The notes: a model not told the origin generated them from the sequence alone. A stretch of 64,000 nucleotides of DNA from Shinella zoogloeoides (GCF_033705735.1 NZ_CP131130.1:2988001-3052000); one strand, 5' to 3'. Positions 47,466-58,131 are shown, numbered from the stretch's first letter. A program made the numbers and translations.

Positions 47466-48113
47466 TCAGACCTCGTCTTCCGGCACGATCCAGGGCTCGG
47501 CGAGCGCCGCCGCCTGCCACCTCTGCCAGGCCGGATGCGCCTTCATGCGCGCCATATAGGCAAGGATCGTCTCGTCCCGCGTCAGGCGATAAATCTCCAG
47601 CCGGTTGACCACCGGCGCATACATCGCGTCGGCCGCCGAGAAGCTGCCGAACAGGAACGGCCCGCCCGAGCGCGCCAGCGCGTCCTTCCAGATCGTCTCG
47701 ATGCGGGCGACGTCCTCCGTCACGCCGTCGGCAAGGTCGATGCTGCCGGGCGTGCGGCGGATGTTCATCGGGCAGGCATTGCGCAACGCACGGAAGCCGG
47801 AGAGCATTTCCATCGAGATCGCCCGCGCCTCGGCGCGCGCCACCCGGTCCTGCGGCCAGATGCCGGCATCCGGAAAGAGCTCGGCGACATATTCGATGAT
47901 GGCGAGCGATTCCCAGACCTTGACGTCGCCGTGCTGCAGCAGGGGCACCCGGCCCGTCGGCGAGACCTTGCGGATTTCCGGGTTGCCGGCGGCGAAATCG
48001 AACGGGATCACCCGGTCGGTGAACGGCACGCCCGCCGCCGCCATGGCGATCCAGGGCCGGAAGGACCAGGAGGAGTAGTTCTTGTTGCCGACATAGAGGA
48101 CGAGGTCTGTCAT
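47466..48113 (-). CDS. glutathione S-transferase family protein
   Basis: 215-aa GST: N-terminal thioredoxin-like domain (1-80) with NKNYSSWSFRPWIAM, a Ser-rich catalytic start seen in bacterial zeta/theta-like GSTs, and KVSPTGRVPLLQHGDVKVWESLAIIEYVAE holding the cis-Pro and glutathione-binding motif. The helical C-terminal domain (90-215) carries the FLFGSFSAADAMYAPV cap. Substrate unknown. The gene is 145 bp upstream of rpmF's start on the same strand. Confidence 0.92.
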   Translation of the reverse strand: MTDLVLYVGNKNYSSWSFRPWIAMAAAGVPFTDRVIPFDFAAGNPEIRKVSPTGRVPLLQHGDVKVWESLAIIEYVAELFPDAGIWPQDRVARAEARAISMEMLSGFRALRNACPMNIRRTPGSIDLADGVTEDVARIETIWKDALARSGGPFLFGSFSAADAMYAPVVNRLEIYRLTRDETILAYMARMKAHPAWQRWQAAALAEPWIVPEDEV

Positions 48114-48182
48114 TTCAGGCTCCTTTAAGCGGGCTGGACCCTAGGCGCCCAGGACCGCGAGCGCCAATGAAAAGCCCTGAAC

Positions 48183-48899
48183 TCACTCATAAAGGCACTT
48201 GATGTATTCGCCGGAACGGTTTGCGCGATGCTCGATCAGCCGCGCCAGCCGCTGCAGGCCGCGGCCCGGCTTGCCGGCATTGCGCTCGTAGGGGTTGGGC
48301 AGCGAGACGGCGAGAAGCGAGGCCTGCCGGCGCGAGAGCTTTGCGGCCGGCACGTTGAAATGGTGCTGCGCCGCCGCCTCGATGCCGTAGATGCCCGGCC
48401 CCCATTCGGCGATGTTGAGATAGATCTCCATCAGCCGCCGCTTGCTCCAGACGAAATCCGCCGCCACCGCCAGCGGCACCTCCATCGCCTTGCGCAGGAA
48501 GGAGCGGCCGTTCCACAGGAAGAGGTTCTTCGCCGTCTGCATGGGGATGGTGCTCGCCCCGCGCGTCTGCTCGCCGGCCAGCGCCTCGTTCACCACGGCG
48601 CGCATCTCGCCCCAGTCGACGCCGGAATGGCGGCAGAACTGCCCGTCCTCCGACATCATCACCGCCTGAACGAGATTGGGCGAGATATCCTCGAAGGAAA
48701 CCCATTGCCGGTCGTAGCCGCGCAGCAGCACGAGGTCGCGCAGCATCAGCGTGGAGACGGGGTGGACGAAGGCGAGCGTATAGAGGAGGATCAGCGCATA
48801 GGGCAGCGCGATCAGGGCCACAACGGCGAGGACAAGTCGGCGCCTGCTCCGGCGAAGCCGGCTCATCCAGCCGTCCCTCTCACCGGTTTCAACCTCCAT
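48183..48899 (-). CDS. mtgA: monofunctional biosynthetic peptidoglycan transglycosylase
   Basis: Polymerises lipid II into glycan strands without a transpeptidase domain. 238 aa. One N-terminal helix (about 22-42, [20 protein letters not shown]) anchors it. The GT51 domain shows [17 protein letters not shown] with the catalytic Glu, then [20 protein letters not shown] and [15 protein letters not shown]. Start MEVETG is chosen; MSRLRRS at 48866 is an alternative with a better ribosome site. Divergent from ispA. Confidence 0.93.
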   Translation of the reverse strand: MEVETGERDGWMSRLRRSRRRLVLAVVALIALPYALILLYTLAFVHPVSTLMLRDLVLLRGYDRQWVSFEDISPNLVQAVMMSEDGQFCRHSGVDWGEMRAVVNEALAGEQTRGASTIPMQTAKNLFLWNGRSFLRKAMEVPLAVAADFVWSKRRLMEIYLNIAEWGPGIYGIEAAAQHHFNVPAAKLSRRQASLLAVSLPNPYERNAGKPGRGLQRLARLIEHRANRSGEYIKCLYE

Positions 48900-49065
48900 G
48901 TCCGTCCGTGTTTCCGGTACGATGTCCAAGTGCCGGCGCCCATCCATCCCGCGTTGCGCCTTCATACCGTCCCGGCTCGGCAAAAACCAGCGCCGGGCCG
49001 CGATTCTTTGCCGCCGTCCCGGCATTCCCGTTGCTTCGCCGGGGAGCCCATGCCAAAGAGCGGCG

Positions 49066-49983
49066 ATGAGCGAACGTCACCAGGAATTCCAGTCCCTTCT
49101 CAAGAGCAATGCCGAGGCGGTGGAAGCCCTTCTCGAACGACTGCTCTCGGCCGAGATTGAGGCCGGCGAGATCGCCCGGCCGGAACGCCTGCTGGCCGCC
49201 ATGCGCCATGGCGTGCTGAACGGCGGCAAGCGGCTGCGTCCCTTCCTCGTCGTCGAGTCCGCCGCGCTCTTCCCCAATGTCGAGCGCGAGGCGACCTTGC
49301 GCATCGGCGCGGCGCTCGAATGCATCCATTGCTACTCGCTCGTCCATGACGACCTGCCGGCAATGGACGACGACGACCTTCGCCGCGGCCAGCCGACCGT
49401 GCACATCGCCTTCGACGAGGCCTTGGCCATCCTTGCCGGCGATAGCCTTCTGACGCTCGCCTTCGACATCGTCGCCGCGCCCGAAACACGCCTGCCCGAC
49501 GCCACCAAGACGGCGCTGGTGCTGGCGCTCGCCCGCGCCGCCGGCATCGGCGGCATGGCCGGCGGACAGGTGCTGGACCTTGCGGCTGAAAAGCAGGCTC
49601 CCGACGAGGACGGCATCGTGACGCTGCAAGCCATGAAGACCGGCGCGCTGCTGCGCTTTGCCTGCGAGGCCGGCGCCATCATCGCCGGCGCCTCGGCGGA
49701 GGACCGCGCCACGCTGCGCCGCTACGGCGAGACGGTGGGCCTCGCCTTCCAGATCGCCGACGACCTGCTCGACCTCACCGCCGATGCGCAAACCATGGGC
49801 AAGGCGACCGGCAAGGACGCCGAACGCGGCAAGGCCACGCTCGTTTCCCGCCGCGGCCAGGCATGGGCGGAAAATCGCCTGAAGGAACTTGTCACGGAGG
49901 CCGAGGCGCTTCTTGCGCCGTTCAGCCATCGGGCCGGAATCCTCGTCGAAACCGCCCATTTCATCGCCAATCGCAGGAACTGA
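49066..49983 (+). CDS. ispA: polyprenyl synthetase (farnesyl diphosphate synthase)
   Basis: Condenses IPP with DMAPP/GPP; product length is set by residues before the first Asp motif. 305 aa. First DDxxD motif [14 protein letters not shown] (about 97-110), second DDLLD in [13 protein letters not shown], and GGKRLRP. The residues before the first motif ([10 protein letters not shown]) and the length fit FPP synthase. The frame opens to 48898; MSERHQE is the natural start. hisC follows after 4 bp. Confidence 0.92.
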   Translation: MSERHQEFQSLLKSNAEAVEALLERLLSAEIEAGEIARPERLLAAMRHGVLNGGKRLRPFLVVESAALFPNVEREATLRIGAALECIHCYSLVHDDLPAMDDDDLRRGQPTVHIAFDEALAILAGDSLLTLAFDIVAAPETRLPDATKTALVLALARAAGIGGMAGGQVLDLAAEKQAPDEDGIVTLQAMKTGALLRFACEAGAIIAGASAEDRATLRRYGETVGLAFQIADDLLDLTADAQTMGKATGKDAERGKATLVSRRGQAWAENRLKELVTEAEALLAPFSHRAGILVETAHFIANRRN

Positions 49984-49987
49984 CGTC

Positions 49988-51043
49988 ATGAGCAAATTCT
50001 GGTCGCCGATCGTCGCCACGCTCAAGCCCTATGTCGCAGGCGAGCAGCCGCGCATTCCCAACCTCATCAAGCTCAACACCAACGAAAACCCCTACGGCCC
50101 CTCGCCCAAGGCCATCGCCGCCATGCAGGCCGCCGTCGCCGACAGCCTGAAGCTCTACCCGGATCCCAGCGCACTGGCGCTGCGCCAGTCCATCGCCCGC
50201 TTCTACGGCGTGGAAGCCGACGAGGTCTTCGTCGGCAACGGCTCGGACGAGGTGCTGGCGCACGCCTTCGTCGCCCTCCTCAAGCATGAGCAGCCGCTGC
50301 TCTACCCCGACATCACCTACAGCTTCTACCCGACCTATTGCCGCCTCTTCGGCATCGAGTCGGTCGAGGTTGCGCTGAAGGACGATTTCACCATCGATCT
50401 TGCGGACTACGATCACCCCGCTGGCGCGATCATCCTGCCGAACCCCAACGCGCCGACCGGCATCGGCCTGCCGCTCGCTGCCATCGAAAAGCTCGTCGCC
50501 GCGCACCCGGACCAGCCGGTGGTGATCGACGAGGCCTATATCGATTTCGGCGGCGAGAGCGCGATCCCGCTGACGAAGAAATACGACAACCTCCTCGTCG
50601 TCCACACGCTCTCCAAGTCCCGTTCGCTGGCGGGCCTTCGCGTCGGCTACGCCATCGGCCAGCGCCCGCTGATCGATGCGCTGGAGCGCGTGAAGGACAG
50701 CTTCAACTCCTATCCGCTCGACCGCGTGGCCCAGGCCGGCGCGACCGCCGCCATCGACGATCGCGAATGGTTCGACGCGACGCGCGGCAAGGTCATCGAG
50801 TCCCGCGAGCGGGTGACGGGCGCGCTGCGCCAGCGCGGCTTCGAGGTGCTGCCCTCGCAGGCGAATTTCGTCTTTGCCCGCCATCCAGACCACAGCGGCG
50901 AGGCGCTTGCAAAAAGTCTGCGCGAGCGCGCCGTTCTGGTGCGCCATTTCGCCAAGCCCCGCATCTCGGATTTCCTGCGCATCACCATCGGCACGCCCGA
51001 GGAATGCGACCGGCTGATCGCAGCGCTGGAAGACATCCTCTAG
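49988..51043 (+). CDS. hisC: histidinol-phosphate aminotransferase
   Basis: PLP enzyme converting imidazole-acetol phosphate to histidinol phosphate. 351 aa. N-terminal [15 protein letters not shown], substrate-facing [16 protein letters not shown], the Asp-x-Ala-Tyr motif [10 protein letters not shown], and the Schiff-base Lys in [17 protein letters not shown]. Alternative activities on aromatic amino acids occur in the family. It is 4 bp after ispA; a hairpin follows it. Confidence 0.95.
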   Translation: MSKFWSPIVATLKPYVAGEQPRIPNLIKLNTNENPYGPSPKAIAAMQAAVADSLKLYPDPSALALRQSIARFYGVEADEVFVGNGSDEVLAHAFVALLKHEQPLLYPDITYSFYPTYCRLFGIESVEVALKDDFTIDLADYDHPAGAIILPNPNAPTGIGLPLAAIEKLVAAHPDQPVVIDEAYIDFGGESAIPLTKKYDNLLVVHTLSKSRSLAGLRVGYAIGQRPLIDALERVKDSFNSYPLDRVAQAGATAAIDDREWFDATRGKVIESRERVTGALRQRGFEVLPSQANFVFARHPDHSGEALAKSLRERAVLVRHFAKPRISDFLRITIGTPEECDRLIAALEDIL

Positions 51044-51063
51044 GATCGCAAACCGCGACAGCG

Positions 51064-51093
51064 CCCCCTTCCGGCCCGGCGGCTGGAAGGGGG
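51064..51093 (+). terminator. hairpin after hisC
   Basis: CCCCCTTCC / GGAAGGGGG, 9-bp stem with a GC-rich loop, 20 bp after the hisC stop. No T-run. Confidence 0.55.
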
Positions 51094-51167
51094 ACATGTG
51101 GTGCAATTCTCCGGCTTGGAGCGTGCGAAACGCTCCGTTATCGTCCACCGACATTCAGCGGTGGCCC

Positions 51168-51812
51168 ATGACCGATCTTACACCCTACCTGCCCCAGCTT
51201 GCCGTCGCGTGGACGGCCTATTTCATCGCCACCGCCTCACCCGGCCCGGCGATCATCGCCATCATCGCGACGTCCATCAGCCAGGGCCGGCGCGCCGGCT
51301 TGACACTGGCATCCGGCGTGCTGACGGGTTCCTATATCTGGGCGATCCTCACGGCATCGGGCCTCTCCGCCCTCATCCGCACCTATGGCGAAGCGATTAT
51401 CGTGCTGAAGATCGTCGGCGGTTGCTATCTGCTGTGGCTTGCCTGGAATGCCTATCGCGCGGCCCGCAAGAGCGAGGAGACCTATCGCGCGCAGATGGCG
51501 GCCCTGCCGGCGCTTTCGCCGCGGCGGCAGTATCTCAAGGGCCTCGGCATCCACCTCACCAATCCCAAGGCGATCTTCAACTGGATCATGCTGACATCGC
51601 TCGGCATGCCGCCGGGTGCGCCGGGCGGCGTCATGGCAACCTTCATCGCCGGCTGCATGGTGATGGGGGTCTGCGTCTTCCTCGGCTTCGCGCTGGTGTT
51701 TTCGCTCGGCCCGGTCCACCGCGCCTACCTGAAGGCGCGCCGCGGCATCGAAGGCGTGATGGCCGCCTTCTTCGCCTTTGCCGGCTTCAAGCTGCTGACG
51801 ACGCGCCTGTAA
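51168..51812 (+). CDS. LysE/RhtB family exporter
   Basis: 214-aa six-helix exporter, third LysE homologue. Motifs: TASPGPAIIAIIATSISQGRRAG, YLLWLAWNAYRAARK, and IHLTNPKAIFNWIMLTSLG. The frame runs to 51096; MTDLTPYLPQL is the natural start. Ends 1 bp before the convergent ispG gene, so the two transcripts meet without a spacer. Confidence 0.92.
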   Translation: MTDLTPYLPQLAVAWTAYFIATASPGPAIIAIIATSISQGRRAGLTLASGVLTGSYIWAILTASGLSALIRTYGEAIIVLKIVGGCYLLWLAWNAYRAARKSEETYRAQMAALPALSPRRQYLKGLGIHLTNPKAIFNWIMLTSLGMPPGAPGGVMATFIAGCMVMGVCVFLGFALVFSLGPVHRAYLKARRGIEGVMAAFFAFAGFKLLTTRL

Positions 51813-53066
51813 CTACTCGGCCGCCGCCTGGCCCTGCCCGTAACGCTTCTCGATATAGTCGTTGACCAGCGCCTCGAATTCGCCGGCGATATCGGTGCCG
51901 CGCAGCGTCATCGCCTTCTTGCCGTCGACATAGACGGGCGCGATGGGGAGTTCTCCGGTGCCCGGCAGCGAGATGCCGATATCGGCATGCTTGCTCTCGC
52001 CCGGCCCGTTGACGATGCAGCCCATGACGGCGACCTTGAGGCCCTCGACACCCGGATATTTCTCACGCCAGACCGGCATGTTCTTGCGGATGTCGTCCTG
52101 GATTTTCTGCGCCAGCTCCTGGAAGACCGTCGAGGTCGTGCGTCCGCAGCCGGGACATGCGGCGACGACGGGGATGAACTGGCGGAAGCCCATGACCTGC
52201 AGCAGCTCCTGCGCCACCTGCACCTCGCGCGTGCGGTCGCCGCCGGGCTCGGGCGTCAGCGAGATGCGGATCGTGTCGCCGATGCCCTGCTGCATGAGGA
52301 TGCCGAGCGAGGCCGAGGAGGCGACCACGCCCTTGGTACCCATGCCGGCCTCCGTCAGGCCGAGATGCAGCGCATGGTCGGAGCGGGCCGACAGCATCGC
52401 ATAGACGGCGATGAGGTCCTGCACGTTGGAGACCTTGGCCGACAGGATGATGTGGTCGCGCGGCAGGCCGATCTCCTCGGCAAGCTCGGCCGAGAGCAGC
52501 GCCGACTGGCAGATCGCCTCGCGCATCACCTGCTGGGCGGTGAGCGGGAAACCCCTGTCCTGGTTCTCGTCCATCAGCCGGGTCAGGAGCTCCTGGTCGA
52601 GCGAGCCCCAGTTGACGCCGATACGCACCGGCTTGTCGTGGCGGATCGCCGTTTCGACGATGGCGGCGAACTGGCGGTCCTTCTTGTCCTTGAAACCGAC
52701 ATTGCCGGGATTGATGCGGTACTTCGCCAGCGCCTCGGCGCAGGCCGGGTGATCGGCCAGCAGCTTGTGGCCGATATAGTGGAAGTCGCCGACGAGCGGC
52801 ACATCCAGGCCGAGACGCAGCAGTCGCTCGCGGATCTTCGGCACCGCCGCCGCGCTCTCGTCGCGGTCGACCGTGATGCGCACGATCTCGGAGCCGGCCC
52901 GGTGAAGGGCGGCAACCTGCGCCACCGTCGCATCCACATCGGCCGTGTCCGTGTTCGTCATCGACTGGACGACGACGGGCGCCCCGCCGCCGACGAGCAC
53001 GCCGCCGACATCGACGCCGACGGACACGCGCCGCGGCTTCGGTTCAAAATCGAAGGAAAAGGACAT
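51813..53066 (-). CDS. ispG: 4-hydroxy-3-methylbut-2-en-1-yl diphosphate synthase
   Basis: Penultimate enzyme of the methylerythritol-phosphate isoprenoid pathway; a 4Fe-4S protein. 417 aa. N-terminal barrel with [10 protein letters not shown] and FKDKKD. Cluster ligands are in [10 protein letters not shown] (two Cys), [11 protein letters not shown] (third Cys) and the later Glu. It complements ispA nearby for isoprenoid supply. Convergent with the LysE gene. Confidence 0.97.
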   Translation of the reverse strand: MSFSFDFEPKPRRVSVGVDVGGVLVGGGAPVVVQSMTNTDTADVDATVAQVAALHRAGSEIVRITVDRDESAAAVPKIRERLLRLGLDVPLVGDFHYIGHKLLADHPACAEALAKYRINPGNVGFKDKKDRQFAAIVETAIRHDKPVRIGVNWGSLDQELLTRLMDENQDRGFPLTAQQVMREAICQSALLSAELAEEIGLPRDHIILSAKVSNVQDLIAVYAMLSARSDHALHLGLTEAGMGTKGVVASSASLGILMQQGIGDTIRISLTPEPGGDRTREVQVAQELLQVMGFRQFIPVVAACPGCGRTTSTVFQELAQKIQDDIRKNMPVWREKYPGVEGLKVAVMGCIVNGPGESKHADIGISLPGTGELPIAPVYVDGKKAMTLRGTDIAGEFEALVNDYIEKRYGQGQAAAE

Positions 53067-53158
53067 TTTGGAGCCTCTTGCTCGAAAGCGGCCGCGCGGG
53101 CGCGACCTTTGCCCTCAGGTGGATCAGGAAATGTGGCTTGTCAACCGTCAGGGCGATT

Positions 53159-54352
53159 TCAGTGCCGCTCGCGCACGTCCGCATGCACCGCGTGGTGCGA
53201 GAGCGCCAGCACGACGATGAAGAGGAGCGGCAGGAGCGTGAAGATCATCGCGAAACCGACATGCTCGGCGATGAAGCCGATGAAGGAGGGCGCGAAAAGC
53301 GAGCCGGAATAGCCCATGACCGTCGCGACCGACAGCGCCACGCCCTGCGCATAGCCCGGCAGGTTGCCGGCGGCGGAAAAGGCGATGGGCACCATGTTGG
53401 AAATGCCGACGCCGCAGAGCGCGAAGCCGGCTATCGCCACATAGGCGTTCGGCGCCGTGCCGGCCACCACCATGCCGAGGATCGCCATGACCGTGCAGAA
53501 GCGCAGCGTCTTCACCGCGCCGAAACGGTCGCGCACATGATCGCCGGCAAAGCGCATGACGGCCATGGTCAGCGAGAAGGTGCCGAAGGCGAAGCCCGAA
53601 AGCGCCAGCGACGCGCCGAGTTCGTTGCGCACGTAGAGCGCGCCCCAGTCGAGGATCGCCCCTTCCGGCACCATGCAGAACAGCGCCATCAGGCCGATCA
53701 GCCAGGGCAGCGGCGTCAGCGGCAGGCGCACCTTCTGGCGCTCCTCGCCCGGATGGTGCGCATCGTGCAGGATGCGCGGCCAGACGAGAACCAGCATCGC
53801 CGCCCCGGCGACGGTGAGCAGGGCAGCATGGCCCATCACCCCGAGCGCCTCCATGAGAAAGCCGCCGGTTGCCGCGCCGATGAAGGCGCCGAGGCTCCAG
53901 AACGCATGGCAGGACGACATGATCGCCCGGCGCATGGATTTCTCCACTTCGACCGCATTGCCGTTCATGGCGACATCCATCCCGCCCATCAGCCCGCCGA
54001 AGAGGAAGACGGCGATGGCGCCGAGCGGGATCGTCGGTGCGGCAGACAGCAGCAGCATGGTGGTGAGGAAGAGGATCGTCGCGCCCTTCACCGTGCGCGT
54101 CGTGCCGAAATGGGCGATCAGCACGCCGGCGATCGGCATCAGGATCAGCGAGCCGATGCCGAAGCACATGATCATCAGGCCGAGCCCGGCCTCCGTCAGC
54201 CCGAAGCGCGCGGCGAATTCCGGAATCTTCGGCGCCCAGGCGCCGGCGAAGGTGCCGTTCAGCAGGAAGAGGCCCGACACGGCGAGCCGCGTCGGCGGAA
54301 AATAGGTCCCGGTGAAGGATTTGCCGGCAAGGGCGGTTTCGGACGTCGTCAT
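53159..54352 (-). CDS. major facilitator superfamily transporter
   Basis: 397-aa MFS protein with twelve hydrophobic helices in two halves. An A-motif-like loop with GVLIAHFGTTRTVKG follows helix 2; GGLMGGMDVAMNGNAVEVEK lies in helix 4 and MRFAGDHVRDRFGAVKTLR is the counterpart in the second half. It resembles the YbjJ-like drug or sugar MFS group. The adjacent DeoR-type gene (27 bp upstream on the same strand) suggests a sugar-related substrate or its regulation. Confidence 0.9.
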   Translation of the reverse strand: MTTSETALAGKSFTGTYFPPTRLAVSGLFLLNGTFAGAWAPKIPEFAARFGLTEAGLGLMIMCFGIGSLILMPIAGVLIAHFGTTRTVKGATILFLTTMLLLSAAPTIPLGAIAVFLFGGLMGGMDVAMNGNAVEVEKSMRRAIMSSCHAFWSLGAFIGAATGGFLMEALGVMGHAALLTVAGAAMLVLVWPRILHDAHHPGEERQKVRLPLTPLPWLIGLMALFCMVPEGAILDWGALYVRNELGASLALSGFAFGTFSLTMAVMRFAGDHVRDRFGAVKTLRFCTVMAILGMVVAGTAPNAYVAIAGFALCGVGISNMVPIAFSAAGNLPGYAQGVALSVATVMGYSGSLFAPSFIGFIAEHVGFAMIFTLLPLLFIVVLALSHHAVHADVRERH

Positions 54353-54379
54353 GGAAGGTCTTTCGGGATTGCGCCGGAC

Positions 54380-55150
54380 TCAGCCGGCCCGCAGGGTTTC
54401 GATGCCGGCCACCTTCAGCGCAGCCGCCTCCTCGTCGTCCGCATCCGCCTCGATCACGACCTGCGCCACGCGGGAAAGCGGCACGACCGAATAGGGGGCT
54501 GCGGTGGAAAGCTTGTCATTGGTCGCCACGACCATCACGGTGCGGCTGCGCGAAGCGAGGAAACGCTTGAACTCCGCCTCCTCGAAGCTCCCGGCAGTCA
54601 CGCCCGCCTCCGGATCGATGCCGCAGACGCCGAGGACGAGGATATCCGGGCGCAGCGCCTCGGCATCGCGCATCGCCTTGGCGCCGATCGCAGCACCCAG
54701 GCGGGCGTCGATCAGGCCGCCGAGCTGGATGGTCGTAAGATCGCGCTCCAGGAGCGCCGCGGCGATGGCCGGCGCATTGGTGGCGACCGTCAGGCCTTGG
54801 CCGGCAGGCAGCGCGCGGGCGAGCGCAAGATTGGTGCTGCCGGCATCGAGGAAGACCGTGGCGCCCGCGGGAACCAGCGTCGCCGCCGCCCGCGCCAGCG
54901 CCGCCTTGCGCGCGCCGCCGATAGTCATGCGCTCGTTCATCGTGGTCGAAGCCGGCGAAATCCGCAGCGCCCCGCCATAGACCCGCTGGCAAAACCCGGA
55001 CGCCGCCATCTCGCGCAGGTCCCGCCGGATCGTATCCTCGGAAACGCCCAGCTCCTGCGCCAGCTCCGCCGCGATCACCCGCCCCGAAAGGTCGAGCCGC
55101 ATGCGAATGAGCGCCTGCCGCTCGCCAAGAAGAAGATCCTGTACCGACAT
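54380..55150 (-). CDS. DeoR/GlpR family transcriptional regulator
   Basis: 256-aa sugar-phosphate-responsive regulator. N-terminal helix-turn-helix with GRVIAAELAQELGVSEDTIRRDLREM and VYGGALRI, then a C-terminal DeoRC sensor domain with FLDAGSTNLALARAL and KLSTAAPYSVVPLSRV. A TTG two codons upstream could extend it; ATG 55150 chosen. Upstream of the MFS gene, which it probably regulates. Confidence 0.92.
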   Translation of the reverse strand: MSVQDLLLGERQALIRMRLDLSGRVIAAELAQELGVSEDTIRRDLREMAASGFCQRVYGGALRISPASTTMNERMTIGGARKAALARAAATLVPAGATVFLDAGSTNLALARALPAGQGLTVATNAPAIAAALLERDLTTIQLGGLIDARLGAAIGAKAMRDAEALRPDILVLGVCGIDPEAGVTAGSFEEAEFKRFLASRSRTVMVVATNDKLSTAAPYSVVPLSRVAQVVIEADADDEEAAALKVAGIETLRAG

Positions 55151-55368
55151 CACCAAACCAAATCATGCACGATTACGCGTCAATACGCATGAATTGGCAA
55201 AATCGTCAATGAACAGGCAGGTCACGTTTCGTTGCAGGCGGATGCGGCCCGGCAAGTCTTCGAATGGCATAATGAGAAAGAATGGTCATCGCGTGGTTCA
55301 TCGCGCCGGCGGCCGCCCGCCTGCAAATTCTTTCCCTTTCGCCAAAACATGCGCTAAGGGCATCAGCC

Positions 55369-56034
55369 ATGATCAAGCGGGCCCCCACAGACCAGACTTT
55401 CGTCGTCCTTCTCGGCGGCGCGCTCGCCGTGACGCCGCGTCTTCGCGCGGATGTCGCCGGGGCCCGGGTCGTGGCCGCGGATGGCGGGATGCGGCACGCC
55501 GCAGCGCTCGGCCTAACGCCCGAAATCTGGGTCGGCGATTTCGATTCCACGCCGCCGGAACTCCTGGCCGCCTGGTCCGGCATAGAGCGCCAGCCCTGGC
55601 CCGCCGCCAAGAACGAGACCGACGGCGCGCTCGCCGTTTCCGTCGCGGCGGAGCGGGGCGCGAAGAACATCGTGCTTGCCGGCGCGCTCGGCGGCGAACG
55701 CAGCGACCATGCGCTGATGCACCTCATCCACGCCGTCTCGCTGGAAGAGGAGGGCTTTTCGATCAAGCTCACCTCCGGCGAGGAGGAAGCCTGGCCGCTG
55801 CTGCCGGGCAGCCGCGAGATCGACCTGCCGCAGGGCAGCCTCTTTTCCGTGCTCGGCCTTTCTCCGCTCGCCGGCCTTTCGCTCGGCAATGTACGTTACC
55901 CGCTCAGCGATTTCACATTGCCCTTCGGCGCGTCCCGCACCATTTCCAATGTCGCGGAAGGCCCGATCCGCCTTTCGCTCGCCTCCGGCCGCGCGATCCT
56001 CATCGCCCGGCCCTATGACCTTTCAGGAGCCTGA
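55369..56034 (+). CDS. thiamine diphosphokinase
   Basis: 221-aa thiamine pyrophosphokinase: ATP + thiamine to TPP. GGALAVTPRL, VVAADGGMRHA, WVGDFDSTPPEL (metal-binding DFDS) and KNETDGALAV are the family motifs; AGALGGERSDHALMHL continues. The frame extends upstream to 55282 with no better start; CTAAGGG precedes the ATG. The ABC-F gene follows after 3 bp and may be co-transcribed. Confidence 0.9.
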   Translation: MIKRAPTDQTFVVLLGGALAVTPRLRADVAGARVVAADGGMRHAAALGLTPEIWVGDFDSTPPELLAAWSGIERQPWPAAKNETDGALAVSVAAERGAKNIVLAGALGGERSDHALMHLIHAVSLEEEGFSIKLTSGEEEAWPLLPGSREIDLPQGSLFSVLGLSPLAGLSLGNVRYPLSDFTLPFGASRTISNVAEGPIRLSLASGRAILIARPYDLSGA

Positions 56035-56037
56035 CCC

Positions 56038-57864
56038 TTGGCACCGCCGATCCTCAAACTCGACGACATCTTCCTCAGCTTCGGCGGCACGCCGCTCCTT
56101 GCCGGCGCGAGCCTGCAGGTGGAGCCCGGCGACCGTATCTCACTCGTCGGCCGCAACGGCTCGGGCAAGTCGACGCTGATGAAGATCGCCGCCGGCCTTG
56201 CCGAGGCGCAGTCCGGCGAGGTCTTCCGCCACCCCTCCGCGACGATCCGCTACCTGCACCAGGCCCCCGATTTCGACGGCTACGACACGGTCGCCGCCTA
56301 TGCCGAAGCGGGCCTCGGGCCAAGCGACGACCCATATCGCGTCACCTACCTGCTCGAACATCTCGGCCTTTCCGGCAGCGAGGACCCGAAGTCGCTCTCC
56401 GGCGGCGAGGCGCGCCGGGCGGCGCTCGCCCGCGTCATGGCGCCGGAGCCGGACATCCTGCTCCTCGACGAGCCGACCAACCATCTCGACCTGCCCACCA
56501 TCGAATGGCTGGAAGGCGAGCTGCAATCGACCCGCTCGGCCCTCGTCGTCATCTCGCACGACCGCCGCTTCCTCGAAAAGGTCTCCAACGCCACCGTCTG
56601 GCTCGATCGCGGCCAGTCGCGCCGGCTCAATCGCGGCTTCGGCCATTTCGAGGCCTGGCGCGACGAGGTGCTGGAAGCCGAGGAACTGGAGCAGCACAAG
56701 CTCGGCAAGGCCATCGAGCGCGAGGAACACTGGCTGCGCTACGGCGTGACGGCCCGCCGCAAGCGCAACATGCGCCGCCTCGGCGCGCTGCACGACCTGC
56801 GTGCCCGCTATCGCGGCCACAAGGGCCCGCAGGGCTCGGTACAGGCCAGCGCCTCCGACGCGCAGGAATCCGGCAAGCTGGTCATCGAGGCGGAAAAGAT
56901 CACGAAGGCCTATGGCGAGCGCACCATCGTCGCCCCCTTCTCGATCCGCGTGCATCGCGGCGACTGCATCGGCCTCGTCGGCCCGAACGGCGCCGGCAAG
57001 ACGACGCTCTTGAAGATGCTGACCGGCCAGCTCGAACCCGACAGCGGCACCGTCAAGCTCGGCACGAACCTGGAGATCGCCACGCTCGACCAGCGCCGCG
57101 AGGACCTCAACCTCGACGACACGCTCGCCCATTACCTCACCGACGGGCGCGGCGAGACGCTGCTGGTCAACGGCGAGCAGCGCCATGTCACCGGCTACAT
57201 GAAGGAATTCCTCTTCCAGCCGGAACAGTCCCGCACGCCGATCCGTAACCTCTCGGGCGGCGAACGCGCCCGGCTGATGCTGGCGCGCATCCTCTCGCGC
57301 CCGACGAACCTGCTCATCCTCGACGAACCCACCAACGACCTCGATATCGAGACGCTGGACCTCCTTCAGGAGATCGTCGCGGGCTTTGCCGGCACGGTGC
57401 TGCTCGTCAGCCACGACCGCGACTTCCTCGACCGCACCGTCACCTCCACCATCGCGCCCGCCGATCCGGAAAGCCCGGATGGACGCTGGATCGAATATGC
57501 CGGCGGCTATTCGGACATGATGGCCCAGCGCCGCGGCGCGATCGAGGAGAAGCGCAAGGCGGAAAAGGCCGAAAAGGCCAAGGCCGCCGACACGCCTGCC
57601 GCTGCCTCCGCGGACGCGAAGGGCAAGGCGAAGCTCTCCTACAAGCAGAAATTCGCGCTCGAAAACCTGCCGAAGGAAATGGAAAAGGCCGAAAAGGAAA
57701 TCGCCGCCCGCGAGGCGAAGATGGCCGACCCGAACCTCTTCACCAAGGACCCCGCCACCTTCAACAAGCTCGCCGCCGAGATGGAGAAGCTGCGCGACAG
57801 CCTGACGAAGATGGAAGAGGAATGGCTGGAGCTGGAAATGCTGCGGGAAGAGCTGGAAGGCTGA
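56038..57864 (+). CDS. ABC-F family ATPase (Uup-like)
   Basis: 608-aa soluble twin-ATPase that acts on the ribosome or in DNA repair, not a transporter. Walker A GRNGSGKST and GPNGAGKTT, signatures LSGGEARRAALARV and LSGGERARLMLARI, Walker B DILLLDEPTNHLDL and LILDEPTNDLDI. The inter-domain ABC-F linker (about 230-285) and a charged C-terminal coiled coil (about 500-608) match Uup. TTG start, AGGAG eight bases before it. Confidence 0.93.
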   Translation: MAPPILKLDDIFLSFGGTPLLAGASLQVEPGDRISLVGRNGSGKSTLMKIAAGLAEAQSGEVFRHPSATIRYLHQAPDFDGYDTVAAYAEAGLGPSDDPYRVTYLLEHLGLSGSEDPKSLSGGEARRAALARVMAPEPDILLLDEPTNHLDLPTIEWLEGELQSTRSALVVISHDRRFLEKVSNATVWLDRGQSRRLNRGFGHFEAWRDEVLEAEELEQHKLGKAIEREEHWLRYGVTARRKRNMRRLGALHDLRARYRGHKGPQGSVQASASDAQESGKLVIEAEKITKAYGERTIVAPFSIRVHRGDCIGLVGPNGAGKTTLLKMLTGQLEPDSGTVKLGTNLEIATLDQRREDLNLDDTLAHYLTDGRGETLLVNGEQRHVTGYMKEFLFQPEQSRTPIRNLSGGERARLMLARILSRPTNLLILDEPTNDLDIETLDLLQEIVAGFAGTVLLVSHDRDFLDRTVTSTIAPADPESPDGRWIEYAGGYSDMMAQRRGAIEEKRKAEKAEKAKAADTPAAASADAKGKAKLSYKQKFALENLPKEMEKAEKEIAAREAKMADPNLFTKDPATFNKLAAEMEKLRDSLTKMEEEWLELEMLREELEG

Positions 57865-57897
57865 GGCATCCGCGCGCTCATCCGCCAACCTCTCCTC

Positions 57898-57925
57898 CGT
57901 CATGGTCGGGCTTGACCCGACCACC
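57898..57925. repeat. half copy of the dispersed palindromic repeat
   Basis: GTCATGGTCGGG-CTTGA-CCCGACCAC, matching the left half of the element at 22709-22790, 34 bp after the ABC-F gene. The right half is not found here. Confidence 0.55.
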
Positions 57926-58053
57926 CACGCCACGGACCACGACGTCTCTTCAGAAGACGAAAAAGCGCCGCCGATTTTCCCCGCCCGGCCGGGCTCCGGT
58001 AGACTGGAGACCGCCGGATTGATTCGCGCCCGCAGTGGCGTTATCAATATTCC

Positions 58054-58106
58054 CGTGGTGATTTGGCCGGCCGGCTTGCAGCCACGTTAAACAAGTCGCT
58101 AAAGGG
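58054..58106 (+). promoter_or_regulatory. SAM-II riboswitch
   Basis: S-adenosylmethionine-binding RNA (SAM-II, metA motif). Conserved blocks in order: P1 strand CGTGGT (58054-58059), GATTT (58060-58064), TTGCA (58076-58080), P1 strand GCCACG (58081-58086), AAACAAG (58089-58095) whose CAAG pairs with CTTG at 58075-58078, and GCTAAA (58098-58103). This matches the alphaproteobacterial consensus. It lies 76-128 bases before metA, which it should repress when SAM is abundant. Confidence 0.93.
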
Positions 58107-58131
58107 CCGCGCGAGGAAGAGCCTTACGTGG